DNA of 64,000 nt, from contig NZ_JAMZEA010000002.1 in NCBI RefSeq assembly GCF_024172125.1, forward strand, positions 496,001 to 560,000, in the 5' to 3' direction. Position 1 is the first letter of the stretch. Each line of letters begins with the position of its first letter. Below, piece after piece: positions 1-7,080 of this stretch. Origin of the DNA: Actinomadura rupiterrae. Lineage in GTDB: Bacteria; Actinomycetota; Actinomycetes; Streptosporangiales; Streptosporangiaceae. A program made the position numbers and the translations under genes. The notes beneath the pieces are model-generated. The model made no database searches and was not told the DNA's origin. It saw nothing but the letters and a program-made list of their open reading frames with translations.

Positions 1-279
1 CTCGACCCCACCCTGATGGTCGGCCTGGTGGACGACCTGGAGGCGCGCGGCCTGTGCGAGCGCACCCGCGATCCCGGCGACCGCCGGCGGTACGCCGTGC
101 GCATCACCCCGGCGGGACGCGACGTCCACCGCCGCGCCCGCGCGCTGGCCGACGAGGTCGGCGCCGAGATCTTCGCCCCCCTGGAACCCGGAGAACTCCG
201 CCTCGTCGCCGACGCCGTCGGCCGCGTCATGCAGCCCTTCTGGGCGACCCAGGCCGTCCGCCCACGCCGCAAGCCCTGA
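1..279 (+). CDS. MarR-family transcriptional regulator, C-terminal part
   Basis: The frame is open from the first base of the window and stops at 279, so the N-terminus is outside. The visible 92 residues hold the end of a winged helix (a VDDLEARGL segment followed by the wing ERTRDPGDRRRYAVRITPAG), which is the classic MarR pattern, then a C-terminal dimerisation helix (ADEVGAEIFAPLEP). MarR proteins are small cytosolic repressors, often relieved by aromatic or oxidising ligands. The target cannot be seen because the upstream side is missing. The family call is secure from the wing motif; the specific role is unknown. Confidence 0.85.
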   Translation, partial: LDPTLMVGLVDDLEARGLCERTRDPGDRRRYAVRITPAGRDVHRRARALADEVGAEIFAPLEPGELRLVADAVGRVMQPFWATQAVRPRRKP

Positions 280-297
280 CCGCGCTCCCTGCGCCGA

Positions 298-831
298 TCA
301 GGCTTTCGCGTAGGAGAGGGTGATGGCGCCGTTGCGGCGTTCGGTGGCTGACACCAGGCGCAGGTCGGTGCGCTTGCCGGGACGGAACAAGGGTGTGCCG
401 CTGCCTGCCATGACGGGGTTGACGACGAAGTTCAGCCTGTCGACCAGGCCGTCCTCAAGGAGCGTCTGGGCGAGGCGGCCGTAGCCGTAGATCATCAGGT
501 GGCCGTCGCCCTGCTCCTTGAGTTCGCGGACGGCGGCGGCCGGGTCGCCCGGGACGACCGTCGTGTTGTTCCAGTCCGCCCTGGTCAGCGTGGACGAGAA
601 GACGTACTTGGGCATCTCGTTGATGCGCTCAAGGTACGGGCCGGACGCCGTCGACCAGTTGGGGGCGAAGTAGTCGTAGGTGTTCCGGCCCATCAGCATC
701 GCGTCGCAGTCGAGCAGCGTCGCGAGCGACTCCTCCACAGCCTGCTCGTCGAAGAGGTCGCCGATCCAGGACTGCGGGTCGCCGTGGACGCCGTCCAGTG
801 AAACCAGGCTGCTCACGATCAGGCTGCGCAT
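298..831 (-). CDS. RibD C-terminal / dihydrofolate-reductase-fold protein
   Basis: The 177-residue protein opens with MRSLIVSSLVSLDGV, the usual start of stand-alone RibD_C proteins, and contains MGRNTYDYFAPNW, PKYVFSS and the GYGRLAQTLLEDGLVDRL segment typical of the family. These proteins have a DHFR-like NADPH-binding fold and most have no assigned substrate. I chose the ATG at 831 because GGAGG lies five bases upstream; the open frame extends to 927 but the extra residues look non-coding. It stands alone, converging with the MarR gene. Two further proteins of this family occur at 54006 and 55965. Confidence 0.85.
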   Translation of the reverse strand: MRSLIVSSLVSLDGVHGDPQSWIGDLFDEQAVEESLATLLDCDAMLMGRNTYDYFAPNWSTASGPYLERINEMPKYVFSSTLTRADWNNTTVVPGDPAAAVRELKEQGDGHLMIYGYGRLAQTLLEDGLVDRLNFVVNPVMAGSGTPLFRPGKRTDLRLVSATERRNGAITLSYAKA

Positions 832-904
832 GTCGCCTCCAAGGGATGCCGGGCGGACGCCCGGGAAAATTCCGTCCCTATGAAGACCAGCCGCACCGCC
901 GAAA

Positions 905-1756
905 TCAGTCGCTCCCCGGCCAGCCAATTACTTGGGCGGCCTTGCAGGGTGGGAGCCAGGTGCGGAGTTCGTTGGTGAGGGGGATGGGGGAGTCGTTGTG
1001 GACCAGGTGGCCGGCGTTGTCGATCAGGGTGAGGGTGGCGCCGGGGATGAGGGAGCGGAGGCGTTCGGCCATTTGCGGCGGGATCCAGGTGTCGTCGGTG
1101 CCCCACAGGATGCGGACGGGGATGTCGATCTGGCCTAGGTTGCGCTCGTTTTCCTGTAGGAACGTCTCGTTGTAGTCGGCGATCTGGCGGTAGAAGGCGG
1201 GTTGGCCTTCGGGGCCGGTCCAGGGTTCGACGAGTTTGTCCAGGTCGTCCGGGCGGATGCCGCGGTGGCTGGCGCCCTCGATATAGGCGCGGACGATGGC
1301 CTCGTGGATGTAGGCGGGCAGTTCAGCGAGCAGGTCCGGGTGTTCCTGGACGAAGCGGAAGAATGGCGAGCCGCTGGGTGGGATGGCGACGACGTCAACG
1401 AGCATGAGGGACGCGTACGGGACGCCGCCGACCAGGTGGGTTCGCAGGGAGACGGCGCCGCCGAAGTCGTGGGCTACGACGTGCGGACGGTCGAGGCCCC
1501 AGTGGCCGAGGAGGGCGGCGAACGTTTCGGCCTGTGTGCCGAAGTCGGTTGATTGACCGGCGTGTTTCGACGACCGGCCGTAGCCGGGCATGTCCCACAG
1601 GTGGACGGTGTAGTCGGAGGACAGCGCGTCCGCGAAGGGGCGCCACTCGAAGGACGAGAAGGGCGTCCCGTGGCAGAACACCACGGGTGGACCGTTCCCG
1701 GCGCGTCCCCACGCGACCTGTCGCCCCTGCCACTCGAACCTCTCCGTCAACTCCAT
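905..1756 (-). CDS. Alpha/beta hydrolase, haloalkane dehalogenase/epoxide hydrolase-like
   Basis: This is a 283-residue alpha/beta-hydrolase. HGTPFSSFEW near residue 29 is the oxyanion-hole loop, and VVAHDFGGAVS is the nucleophile elbow. The elbow nucleophile is aspartate (HDFGG), as in haloalkane dehalogenases and soluble epoxide hydrolases, rather than serine as in esterases. A late GHLVHNDSP supplies the catalytic histidine. The start codon overlaps the 3' end of the upstream sigma-factor gene by 10 bases, so the two are probably co-transcribed and translationally coupled. The natural substrate cannot be inferred from sequence. Confidence 0.85.
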   Translation of the reverse strand: MELTERFEWQGRQVAWGRAGNGPPVVFCHGTPFSSFEWRPFADALSSDYTVHLWDMPGYGRSSKHAGQSTDFGTQAETFAALLGHWGLDRPHVVAHDFGGAVSLRTHLVGGVPYASLMLVDVVAIPPSGSPFFRFVQEHPDLLAELPAYIHEAIVRAYIEGASHRGIRPDDLDKLVEPWTGPEGQPAFYRQIADYNETFLQENERNLGQIDIPVRILWGTDDTWIPPQMAERLRSLIPGATLTLIDNAGHLVHNDSPIPLTNELRTWLPPCKAAQVIGWPGSD

Positions 1757-2346
1757 GCGGCACGCCTACCCTGATCCCCTTCGGCGAATCCCGCGCAGGC
1801 CCTGCCGAGGGCCGGGAAGTCGGCGCCCAGCGTCGCGGCGGCCAGGAAGCGGGCGGTGGTCGCGTCCTGTTCGTCCAGTGTTGGGTGGAAGCGCGGACGG
1901 CCCGAACGGACGTGCTGCCGGGCCCGATATGCCATCTGCTGGACGGCCCTTTCGGTGCGTCCGACGATGTCCGCGATCTCCGCGTGCGAGAAGCCGAACA
2001 CGTCGTGAAGGAGGAACACCGCGCGTTCGGTCGGGGAGAGGGCTTCAAGGACGATCGACAACGCCGTTGCCACCTCGTCGGCGGCCCGAGGGGCCGTGGC
2101 CTCCTCCTTAGTGGACGGGACCTCGCGGCGTGCTCGGGTTCGGCGCAGCTCGTCTATCGCCTGGCGGGTGACCAGGCGGAACAGGTAGGCGCCGGGGTCG
2201 GCGACCGCGGTGAGGTCCACTCGGCTCCAGCGAAGCCAGGCCTCCTGGAGGACGTCATCGGTGTCCGGTCGGTTGCCCAGCATCCGGTATGCCGCCGCCG
2301 CAAGCGCGGGCCGGTGCTTCTCGAAGAGCTCGCTCGCCTCGTCCAT
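1747..2346 (-). CDS. ECF41-like RNA polymerase sigma factor, C-terminally truncated
   Basis: The protein of 199 residues has sigma region 2 (AAYRMLGNRPDTDDVLQEAWLRW) and region 4 (LSPTERAVFLLHDVFGFSHAEIADIVGRTE), with the wording of the SigJ/ECF41 group. Members of that group carry a fused SnoaL-like C-terminal regulatory domain and are usually near 290 residues. Here only the linker and first SnoaL helix (TARFLAAATLGADFPAL) remain; the frame then runs into an unrelated tail and stops just inside the following hydrolase gene. No good Shine-Dalgarno precedes the ATG at 2346, so leaderless translation is possible. A free SnoaL-like protein is encoded divergently at 2444. Confidence 0.8.
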   Translation of the reverse strand: MDEASELFEKHRPALAAAAYRMLGNRPDTDDVLQEAWLRWSRVDLTAVADPGAYLFRLVTRQAIDELRRTRARREVPSTKEEATAPRAADEVATALSIVLEALSPTERAVFLLHDVFGFSHAEIADIVGRTERAVQQMAYRARQHVRSGRPRFHPTLDEQDATTARFLAAATLGADFPALGRACAGFAEGDQGRRAAWS

Positions 2347-2374
2347 CACAAGGGAAGACGGATCAGGAGGCGTC

Positions 2375-2392
2375 GGCGTCACGCGTGACGCC
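2375..2392. promoter_or_regulatory. 18-bp perfect palindrome between divergent genes
   Basis: GGCGTCACGCGTGACGCC is identical to its reverse complement. It sits in the 97-base gap between the divergent sigma-factor gene (start 2346) and the SnoaL-like gene (start 2444), placed to control both. Its GTCAC/GTGAC arms suit a dimeric repressor; the ECF41 promoter elements I remember (TGTCACA and CGTC) are not present with the correct spacing. Which protein binds is unknown. Confidence 0.45.
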
Positions 2393-2443
2393 AGCGGATT
2401 TCTGTCCGTCTGAAGGGTGGTTACGGACGACGGAGGAGATGCC

Positions 2444-2830
2444 ATGACTTCGAGCGAACAGAATCGGCGGCTCGTTCTGGAGGCCGTCGCCCGCTTCGGT
2501 GCGGGCGACGTTGAGGGGTTCGCCGAGTTGCTGGACGAGGATTTCGTCTCGCATAACCCGCGGGTGGCGCATGATCCCGCGTTGCAGTCGGGCCGGGAGG
2601 CGTTCGCGGACTTCCTGAAGGTCAGCGTGCATCTGCGCGATGCGAAGGTGGTCGCCAAGCACGTGCTCGCGGATGGTGATCTGGTCGCGGTGCACACGCA
2701 TGTCGGCACGGCGCAGGGCGACCTTGCCACGGTCGATCTCTTCCGCGTCGGCGAGGGCAGGATCGTCGAGCACTGGGACGTGGTGCAGCCCGTGCCGGAT
2801 GAGCTGCCGCATCCGCACGGGATGTTCTGA
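2444..2830 (+). CDS. SnoaL-like (NTF2-fold) protein
   Basis: This 128-residue protein has a cone-shaped NTF2/SnoaL pattern: an N-terminal helix (NRRLVLEAVARFGAGDVEGFAELLDEDFVSHNP), a mid-domain REAFADFLKVS helix and the strand pair VDLFRVGEGRIVEHWDVVQPVP. Such proteins act as ester cyclases, hydroxylases, isomerases or ligand-binding domains. The start at 2444 follows GGAGGAG; an in-frame codon at 2417 lacks one. It diverges from the truncated ECF41-like sigma gene, whose own SnoaL domain is missing, so a regulatory pairing is possible but unproven. Confidence 0.8.
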   Translation: MTSSEQNRRLVLEAVARFGAGDVEGFAELLDEDFVSHNPRVAHDPALQSGREAFADFLKVSVHLRDAKVVAKHVLADGDLVAVHTHVGTAQGDLATVDLFRVGEGRIVEHWDVVQPVPDELPHPHGMF

Positions 2831-2914
2831 TCACCGGATCGCGCGGCATGTACCGGACGTGTTCCAGGGGGGTTCATACTCGTCCGTCCTAGGGCTTGGC
2901 AGAGGGAGGGACGA

Positions 2915-3346
2915 GTGCGGGTTCGGCTGGCGTGGGGTGTTGCGGTGCTGGTGGTGGCCGGATGCGGGGGTGGGGCGGGTGGGCATCCTGCTGCGGTGTC
3001 GTCCTCGTCCGCGCCGGTGAGCACATCGCCGCCGCCGGTGCCGAGCGTGACATCGTCGCCGTCCAGCAGTAGTGCGAAGCCGGGGCTTGGGGATGATGCG
3101 ATCACGCTGACTGTTACCGGGAGCGGGCGGGCCGATATTCGGTACTCGTTCGGTGACCGCTATGAGGAGGCGCGCAACGTGCGGCTGCCCTGGAAGAAGA
3201 CGGGCTACCCGCAGACGCCGGACGCCTACAACATCCAGGCGTCGCTGATGGACATGTCGGAGCCCGTGACCTGCAAGGTGTACCGGGGGACCACGAAGGT
3301 CGCGTCCAACACGGGCAACGTCGCGCTCTGCATGCACGTCCCCTGA
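2915..3346 (+). CDS. Small lipoprotein, MmpS-like C-terminal domain
   Basis: The 143-residue product starts at a GTG preceded by GAGGGA. The signal peptide MRVRLAWGVAVLVVAGC ends in the lipobox VVAGC, so the mature protein should be lipidated and anchored outside the membrane. A Ser/Pro-rich linker (about residues 25-55) leads to a compact beta domain beginning ITLTVTGSGRADIRYSFGD and including VRLPWKKTGYP. This resembles the extracytoplasmic part of actinobacterial MmpS-like proteins. It has two later cysteines that could pair. No neighbour reveals a pathway. Confidence 0.7.
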   Translation: MRVRLAWGVAVLVVAGCGGGAGGHPAAVSSSSAPVSTSPPPVPSVTSSPSSSSAKPGLGDDAITLTVTGSGRADIRYSFGDRYEEARNVRLPWKKTGYPQTPDAYNIQASLMDMSEPVTCKVYRGTTKVASNTGNVALCMHVP

Positions 3347-3353
3347 CGCGCGC

Positions 3354-3394
3354 GGCGCGCGGCGGCATCGGGTGGGCCGGTGCCGCCGCGCGCC
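3354..3394. terminator. Bidirectional hairpin between convergent genes
   Basis: GGCGCGCGGCGGC (3354-3366) pairs perfectly with GCCGCCGCGCGCC (3382-3394), a 13-bp stem with a 15-base loop. It fills the gap between the ends of the convergent lipoprotein and secreted-protein genes and has no T-run, as is common in actinomycetes. Confidence 0.7.
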
Positions 3395-3404
3395 GTCCGG
3401 CGGG

Positions 3405-3923
3405 TCAGGCGCCGTGCATGACCGGGCCGATGAGGGTGCCGGGGCCGACGACCAGCACGCCGTGGGCCTTGGACCTGAAGAAGAACAGGCCGTTCGGGCC
3501 GCGGAGCCTGAAGGTCACGTGGTTGGCGAGGACGGTGGCCCCGAAGTTGGGCACCTGGATGTCGAAGTGGACCGGGTGCCCCGGGCCGAACCACACCTTC
3601 TTGGACTGCGGGCCGTAATGGCCGGCGGAGAACGGGAGCAGGTGGCTGCCGAGGTAGAAGCGGACGATGCGCGGTGAACCGGCCAGTACGCACGCGAAAC
3701 CGTGCTTGGCGACCAGGGAGACGCGGAAGTGGAGGTGGCCCGCGCTCGCCGAGGTCCTGGTGATCTTGCCGGCGTGGTTCTTCGGGTTGCAGGCCGTGTG
3801 CCGCTTGATGTGGGTCGGCCCGGCGTCCGCGAGCGACGGTGCCTGGGTGACCCCCACCAGCCCCCCGGCCAGCGCCGTGGCGGCGGCGCCGGTGGCGAGG
3901 AGCTTCCGCATGGCAGTGTGCAT
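3405..3923 (-). CDS. Secreted protein of unknown function
   Basis: This 172-residue product begins MHTAMRKLLATGAAATALAGG, a Sec-type signal peptide probably cleaved after PSLADA near residue 34. The start at 3923 is supported by GGAAGG six bases upstream. The mature part is basic and rich in His and Phe with repeated beta-strand-like stretches, and holds two cysteines (HTACNPKN and GFACVLAG). I do not recognise the family. It does not resemble the neocarzinostatin-type enediyne apoprotein fold in sequence and lies 20 kb from the enediyne genes. Confidence 0.7.
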   Translation of the reverse strand: MHTAMRKLLATGAAATALAGGLVGVTQAPSLADAGPTHIKRHTACNPKNHAGKITRTSASAGHLHFRVSLVAKHGFACVLAGSPRIVRFYLGSHLLPFSAGHYGPQSKKVWFGPGHPVHFDIQVPNFGATVLANHVTFRLRGPNGLFFFRSKAHGVLVVGPGTLIGPVMHGA

Positions 3924-4085
3924 TTCGTACCTTCCATCCCTGTTCGGAAACGACCAGGGCCCCGTCCGGAGCCCTGGTCAACTGCGCTGTCCCTACCCTC
4001 TGACCAGCGCGGATTTCGGTCCGTGATCATCTGCGGACCGGTCCTTGGCGAGAGTGGGAGGGAACGGCTCCGAAACCGGGATACG

Positions 4086-4115
4086 GGCCGTCCGCCAACT
4101 GGGAAACGGACGGCC
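4086..4115 (-). terminator. Hairpin downstream of the 4129-4608 gene
   Basis: GGCCGTCCG (4086-4094) and CGGACGGCC (4107-4115) form a perfect 9-bp stem with a 12-base loop. It lies immediately beyond the stop codon of the minus-strand gene. Confidence 0.55.
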
Positions 4116-4128
4116 GGAAGGGGGACGG

Positions 4129-4608
4129 TCAGGGCATGCGGGTCAGCTGCATCGTCCAGTTGGTGCGCCAGGTCGCGCCGCCGTCGTAGGAGAACGCCTG
4201 CTCCCAGCGCGGCGCGTCCGGAGACGGGATCGTCCACTCGAAGCGGACCTTCACCTCATGGCCGCCCAGAACGTCGTCGCAGTAGAACAGGCCGCGCCCG
4301 TCCTTGAAGGAGCCCTCGACGGGCGGGTCCAGGTGGCCCGGCCGCGAGGTGGCCGCCCACCAGATCCGCCAGACCCGGGCGTTCGGGTCGAACTGCCGGA
4401 GCGTGAAACCCTCGAAGGTGTCGGTCCAGATCCGGTCGATATGCCCGATGCCGGCCAGGATCGGATCGGCCTCCGAGCGTCCCTCGAACTCGGTCCACTC
4501 CTCGCAGGACGGGTCCGTGACGTCCACGAGCTTGCGGTTGTGCACCCGCCAGCGCCCGTAGATGAAGTCGAAGTCGCTGCGCCCGTCGTCGGGGGCGTCG
4601 GTGTCCAT
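4129..4608 (-). CDS. Conserved hypothetical protein, DUF1579-like
   Basis: This cytosolic protein of 159 residues has the opening FDFIYGRWRVHNRKL and later WTEFEGRSEADPILAG, GFTLRQFDPNARVWRIWWA and a closing DGGATWRTNWTMQLTRM. The pattern of a 'W-xV-hN-R-L' start, a calycin-like run of beta strands and a final 'W.sYDgG.tW..nW' motif is that of DUF1579-type conserved proteins. The start follows GAGGA. No enzymatic residues are obvious and the adjacent genes are unrelated. Confidence 0.65.
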   Translation of the reverse strand: MDTDAPDDGRSDFDFIYGRWRVHNRKLVDVTDPSCEEWTEFEGRSEADPILAGIGHIDRIWTDTFEGFTLRQFDPNARVWRIWWAATSRPGHLDPPVEGSFKDGRGLFYCDDVLGGHEVKVRFEWTIPSPDAPRWEQAFSYDGGATWRTNWTMQLTRMP

Positions 4609-4680
4609 GGCAGGTCCTCAAGATCGGTCGCCCGCGCCCGCGCGCCGGCGACGAAACACACGTCGGCGCACCAACCTAGG

Positions 4681-4734
4681 ACCCGCTTCTGACAACCCGG
4701 CTCCGGCAACCCGCTTCCGACAACCCGGCTACTT
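4681..4734. repeat. Imperfect 14-base tandem repeat
   Basis: Four consecutive 14-base units begin ACCCGCTTCTGACA, ACCCGGCTCCGGCA, ACCCGCTTCCGACA and ACCCGGCTACTTTC; the alternation suggests a 28-base higher unit. The last copy contains the stop codon of the dehydrogenase gene. Confidence 0.6.
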
Positions 4735-5610
4735 TCCGGCGGACGGTCCGGAAGGCCAGCCCAGGGGCTTGAGGATGGCGCGCGTGCGGTCGTCGCGGAT
4801 CTTCACCAGCCGCTCGTAGGCCTCCTTGCCCGTCCCGTACGCCTGCTCGACCTGGTCCAGGGTCTCGCCGAGATCGTCCGGGTCGGGCGTGCCGATGTCG
4901 AAGGTCATCTGCGAGCCGACGTGCTCGACCAGGTGCCGCATCCCGCCCGGCCCGCCGCCCAGGACGCCGCTCTCGAACGGCCCGACCGTCGCCCAGCGCA
5001 GCCCGAGGGACGCGCGGACCAGCTCGTCCATGTCCGCCACGTCGATCACGCCCTGCTGGACGAGGTACATGGCCTGGTCGTTGAACACCTTCTGCAGCCG
5101 GTTGCCGACGAAGCCCGGAACCTCCTTCTTCAGCCTGATCGGCGTCTTGCCGAGCGCGCGGTAGACCTCGACGGCGCGGTCGACGGTCCGTTCGGCGGTG
5201 TCCGGGCCGGGGACGACCTCGACCAGCGGCATCAGCTCCGGCGGGTTGAACGGGTGGCCGACCAGGATCCGCTCGGCGACCGGGTTCCCCTTGGCGATGG
5301 CGGACGGCAGCAGCGAGGACGACGAGGACGCCAGCACCACCCCCGAGCCCGTGTTCAGGGCCAGGATGCCGAACAGCTCCTCCTTGAGCTCGATCCGCTC
5401 GGGCCCGCACTCCTGGACGAAGTCCGCGCCGGGCGCCGCCTCGGCGAGGTCGTGCGAGGTGGACACGGAGAGGCCGCCGAGGTGCTGGTCCACGACGTCC
5501 TTCAGGTCGGGCCGGGGGTCGCTGATCCGGACCTCCCATCCGGCCTGGCCGAAAAGCCGCGCCCAGGAGAGCCCGATGACACCCGCCCCCACGATCGTCA
5601 CAACCGCCAT
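4729..5610 (-). CDS. 3-hydroxyacyl-CoA dehydrogenase family enzyme
   Basis: The 293-residue protein opens with the Rossmann fingerprint VTIVGAGVIGLSWARLFGQAGWEVRISDPRP. It continues with VLASSSSSLLPS, VGHPFNPPELMPLVEVVPGPDT (containing the catalytic histidine of the HPFNPP motif) and KEVPGFVGNRLQ, all diagnostic of NAD-dependent 3-hydroxyacyl-CoA dehydrogenases of the lambda-crystallin/FadB-related type. The length suits the single-domain family. The ATG at 5610 was chosen because the Rossmann strand begins there; a GTG nine bases upstream is an alternative. The substrate could be a hydroxyacyl-CoA or a related hydroxy acid. Confidence 0.85.
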   Translation of the reverse strand: MAVVTIVGAGVIGLSWARLFGQAGWEVRISDPRPDLKDVVDQHLGGLSVSTSHDLAEAAPGADFVQECGPERIELKEELFGILALNTGSGVVLASSSSSLLPSAIAKGNPVAERILVGHPFNPPELMPLVEVVPGPDTAERTVDRAVEVYRALGKTPIRLKKEVPGFVGNRLQKVFNDQAMYLVQQGVIDVADMDELVRASLGLRWATVGPFESGVLGGGPGGMRHLVEHVGSQMTFDIGTPDPDDLGETLDQVEQAYGTGKEAYERLVKIRDDRTRAILKPLGWPSGPSAGK

Positions 5611-5672
5611 GAACCTCACCCCGAAGTCGTGCGAGACCCGGCCCGCGCCCCCTGCGCGAGCCGCTTCCGGCT

Positions 5673-6536
5673 TTATACCCAGAGTGATCGTTTCTTCACG
5701 TTCCGGCCGTCCGGGCTCGGGGACGGCGCCAGCAGGCGATCGGCCAGCGGGGCGAACGCGATGCCGATCGTGGCCCACAGGACGGCCTGCGCGGCGACCG
5801 AGTACAGGCGGAACTCGAACAGGACGTCCGCCGGGAAGCCGGGATAGACGATCTGCCCTTGGGCGTTCCGCAGCGGCGGCGGTGTCTCGGTGGCCTGGCG
5901 CCCGTACTGGTGGACGTTCGCCGGCAGATGCCCCACCGAGGGCAGCGCCCACATCACCGCGCCGAGGACGATGACGCAGGCCAGAGCGGCGAGGAGGGTG
6001 GCGTTCCACGTCCCGAACCGGGGCCGGAGGCGCTGGCCGAGCCAGACCCCGGCGACCAGCACGACGATCGACGTCCCGACCATCAGCAGGTACAGGCCGC
6101 TGCGGTCGCGGATCGTCGCCTCATGCCCGATCGCGGGCGGATCGGCCGGGTACTTCAGGAACGGGATCAGGTACAGCGCCAGGAAGCCGCCCAGCGCGAC
6201 GAGCAGGGCGAGCTGCCGCGGGCGGACGCCTCCGGTCCGTCCGCAGGCCAGGATGTAGGCGACCGAATACAGGGCGCCGACCGCGAGACCGAACAGGACC
6301 ATCCCGATGCCGAGCCCGAGGTTGCCCTGGACGGACCGGCTGAAAAGGTCCGGACCGGGCGTCTCGACCGGCAGCCCGGCGGCCCTGTCGAGCGCGTTCT
6401 GCGCGGCCTCGCGTCCGCTCTCGTAGTCGGCGGCGCGCCGGATCGGCGGCTCGGCGAAGATCCGCGCGAACACGAAGGCGAGCAGGCCGCCGAGCACGCC
6501 CACGAGCATGCCCCGGGCGACGAACCGCCCCTCCAC
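5673..6536 (-). CDS. cbtA: CbtA-family membrane protein, putative cobalt transporter subunit
   Basis: This integral membrane protein of 287 residues begins GRFVARGMLVGVLGGLLAFVFARIFAEPPI, as CbtA proteins do, and has about six to seven hydrophobic spans, including VALGGFLALYLIPFLKYPADPP, which contains the conserved 'PFLKYPADPPA'. CbtA and the small CbtB are proposed to import cobalt for cobalamin synthesis. It follows cbtB by 15 bases, so both are read from one mRNA. A cobalamin riboswitch precedes the pair. The start is a GTG. Confidence 0.85.
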   Translation of the reverse strand: MEGRFVARGMLVGVLGGLLAFVFARIFAEPPIRRAADYESGREAAQNALDRAAGLPVETPGPDLFSRSVQGNLGLGIGMVLFGLAVGALYSVAYILACGRTGGVRPRQLALLVALGGFLALYLIPFLKYPADPPAIGHEATIRDRSGLYLLMVGTSIVVLVAGVWLGQRLRPRFGTWNATLLAALACVIVLGAVMWALPSVGHLPANVHQYGRQATETPPPLRNAQGQIVYPGFPADVLFEFRLYSVAAQAVLWATIGIAFAPLADRLLAPSPSPDGRNVKKRSLWV

Positions 6537-6551
6537 GGCGTCCGCCCGCGC

Positions 6552-6812
6552 TCAGTGGCAGGGGAAGCCGATGAGGTGCCGCGCGTCGTGCACGAACTCG
6601 TGGATGTACATGTTGTCGCCGAACACCGAGGTGGCGCCCTGGTCGATGCCGATGAAGTAGTACAGCACCACGCCGAACAGGGCCGTGCCGAACAGCCACA
6701 GCAGCGCGCGCGACCCGCCGAGCACGACCGGCGTCGCGCCGGTCCGGGAGGTCGGGGCGGTCCGGGTGGACGGGGCGGTCGGGGCGGGGCTGTGGACGGT
6801 CGATGCGCTCAT
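6552..6812 (-). CDS. cbtB: CbtB-family small membrane protein
   Basis: The 86-residue product has one transmembrane span (ALLWLFGTALFGVVLYYFIG) and a C-terminal histidine cluster in HEFVHDARHLIGFPCH, the metal-binding tail typical of CbtB. The N-terminal 35 residues are Thr/Pro-rich and probably disordered. The start at 6812 follows GGGAGG; the open frame runs further upstream but that part is the riboswitch. With cbtA it should form a cobalt uptake system under B12 control. Confidence 0.85.
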   Translation of the reverse strand: MSASTVHSPAPTAPSTRTAPTSRTGATPVVLGGSRALLWLFGTALFGVVLYYFIGIDQGATSVFGDNMYIHEFVHDARHLIGFPCH

Positions 6813-6849
6813 CTGCGGGGCCTCCCTGGGATCACGCGTCCCGACTCGA

Positions 6850-6975
6850 TGGACCTGGGAGGACGGCGAGGGTCTGACTCCCCGGACCGCGTGGGCCCGG
6901 AACACAGTGGCGCGACCGTGCCGGAGTTGCACCGGCTTCCCCAACCGCCTTCCGCCGTGACCGTAAGCTCCGCGC
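6850..6975 (-). promoter_or_regulatory. Cobalamin riboswitch
   Basis: Read on the minus strand, the leader contains GGGGAAGCCGGTGCAACTCC, followed by GGCACGGTCGCGCCACTGTG and then GGGGAGTCAGACCC. These are the B12-box (GAAnCCGGTGnAAnTCCGG), the GCCACTG core and the GAGTCAGA closing element of the cobalamin riboswitch. It ends about 40 bases before the cbtB start. Such elements shut off transport genes when adenosylcobalamin is abundant, which agrees with the cbtBA assignment. The ends are approximate. Confidence 0.88.
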
Positions 6976-7080
6976 GCCCGCCCGTCAATGAACCGGACAC
7001 GACTGTGTCCTCCGGGGCGAACCGGACACCGTCCCGGGCTCGGGCGGGGGAGTGTCGGACGGGTGGGTTAGCGTGCCTTT

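Noticed and set aside
3405-3923. Secreted 172-residue protein as a possible enediyne apoprotein
   Set aside because: No resemblance to the neocarzinostatin/C-1027 apoprotein sequence pattern, larger than those proteins, and 20 kb away beyond an unrelated operon.
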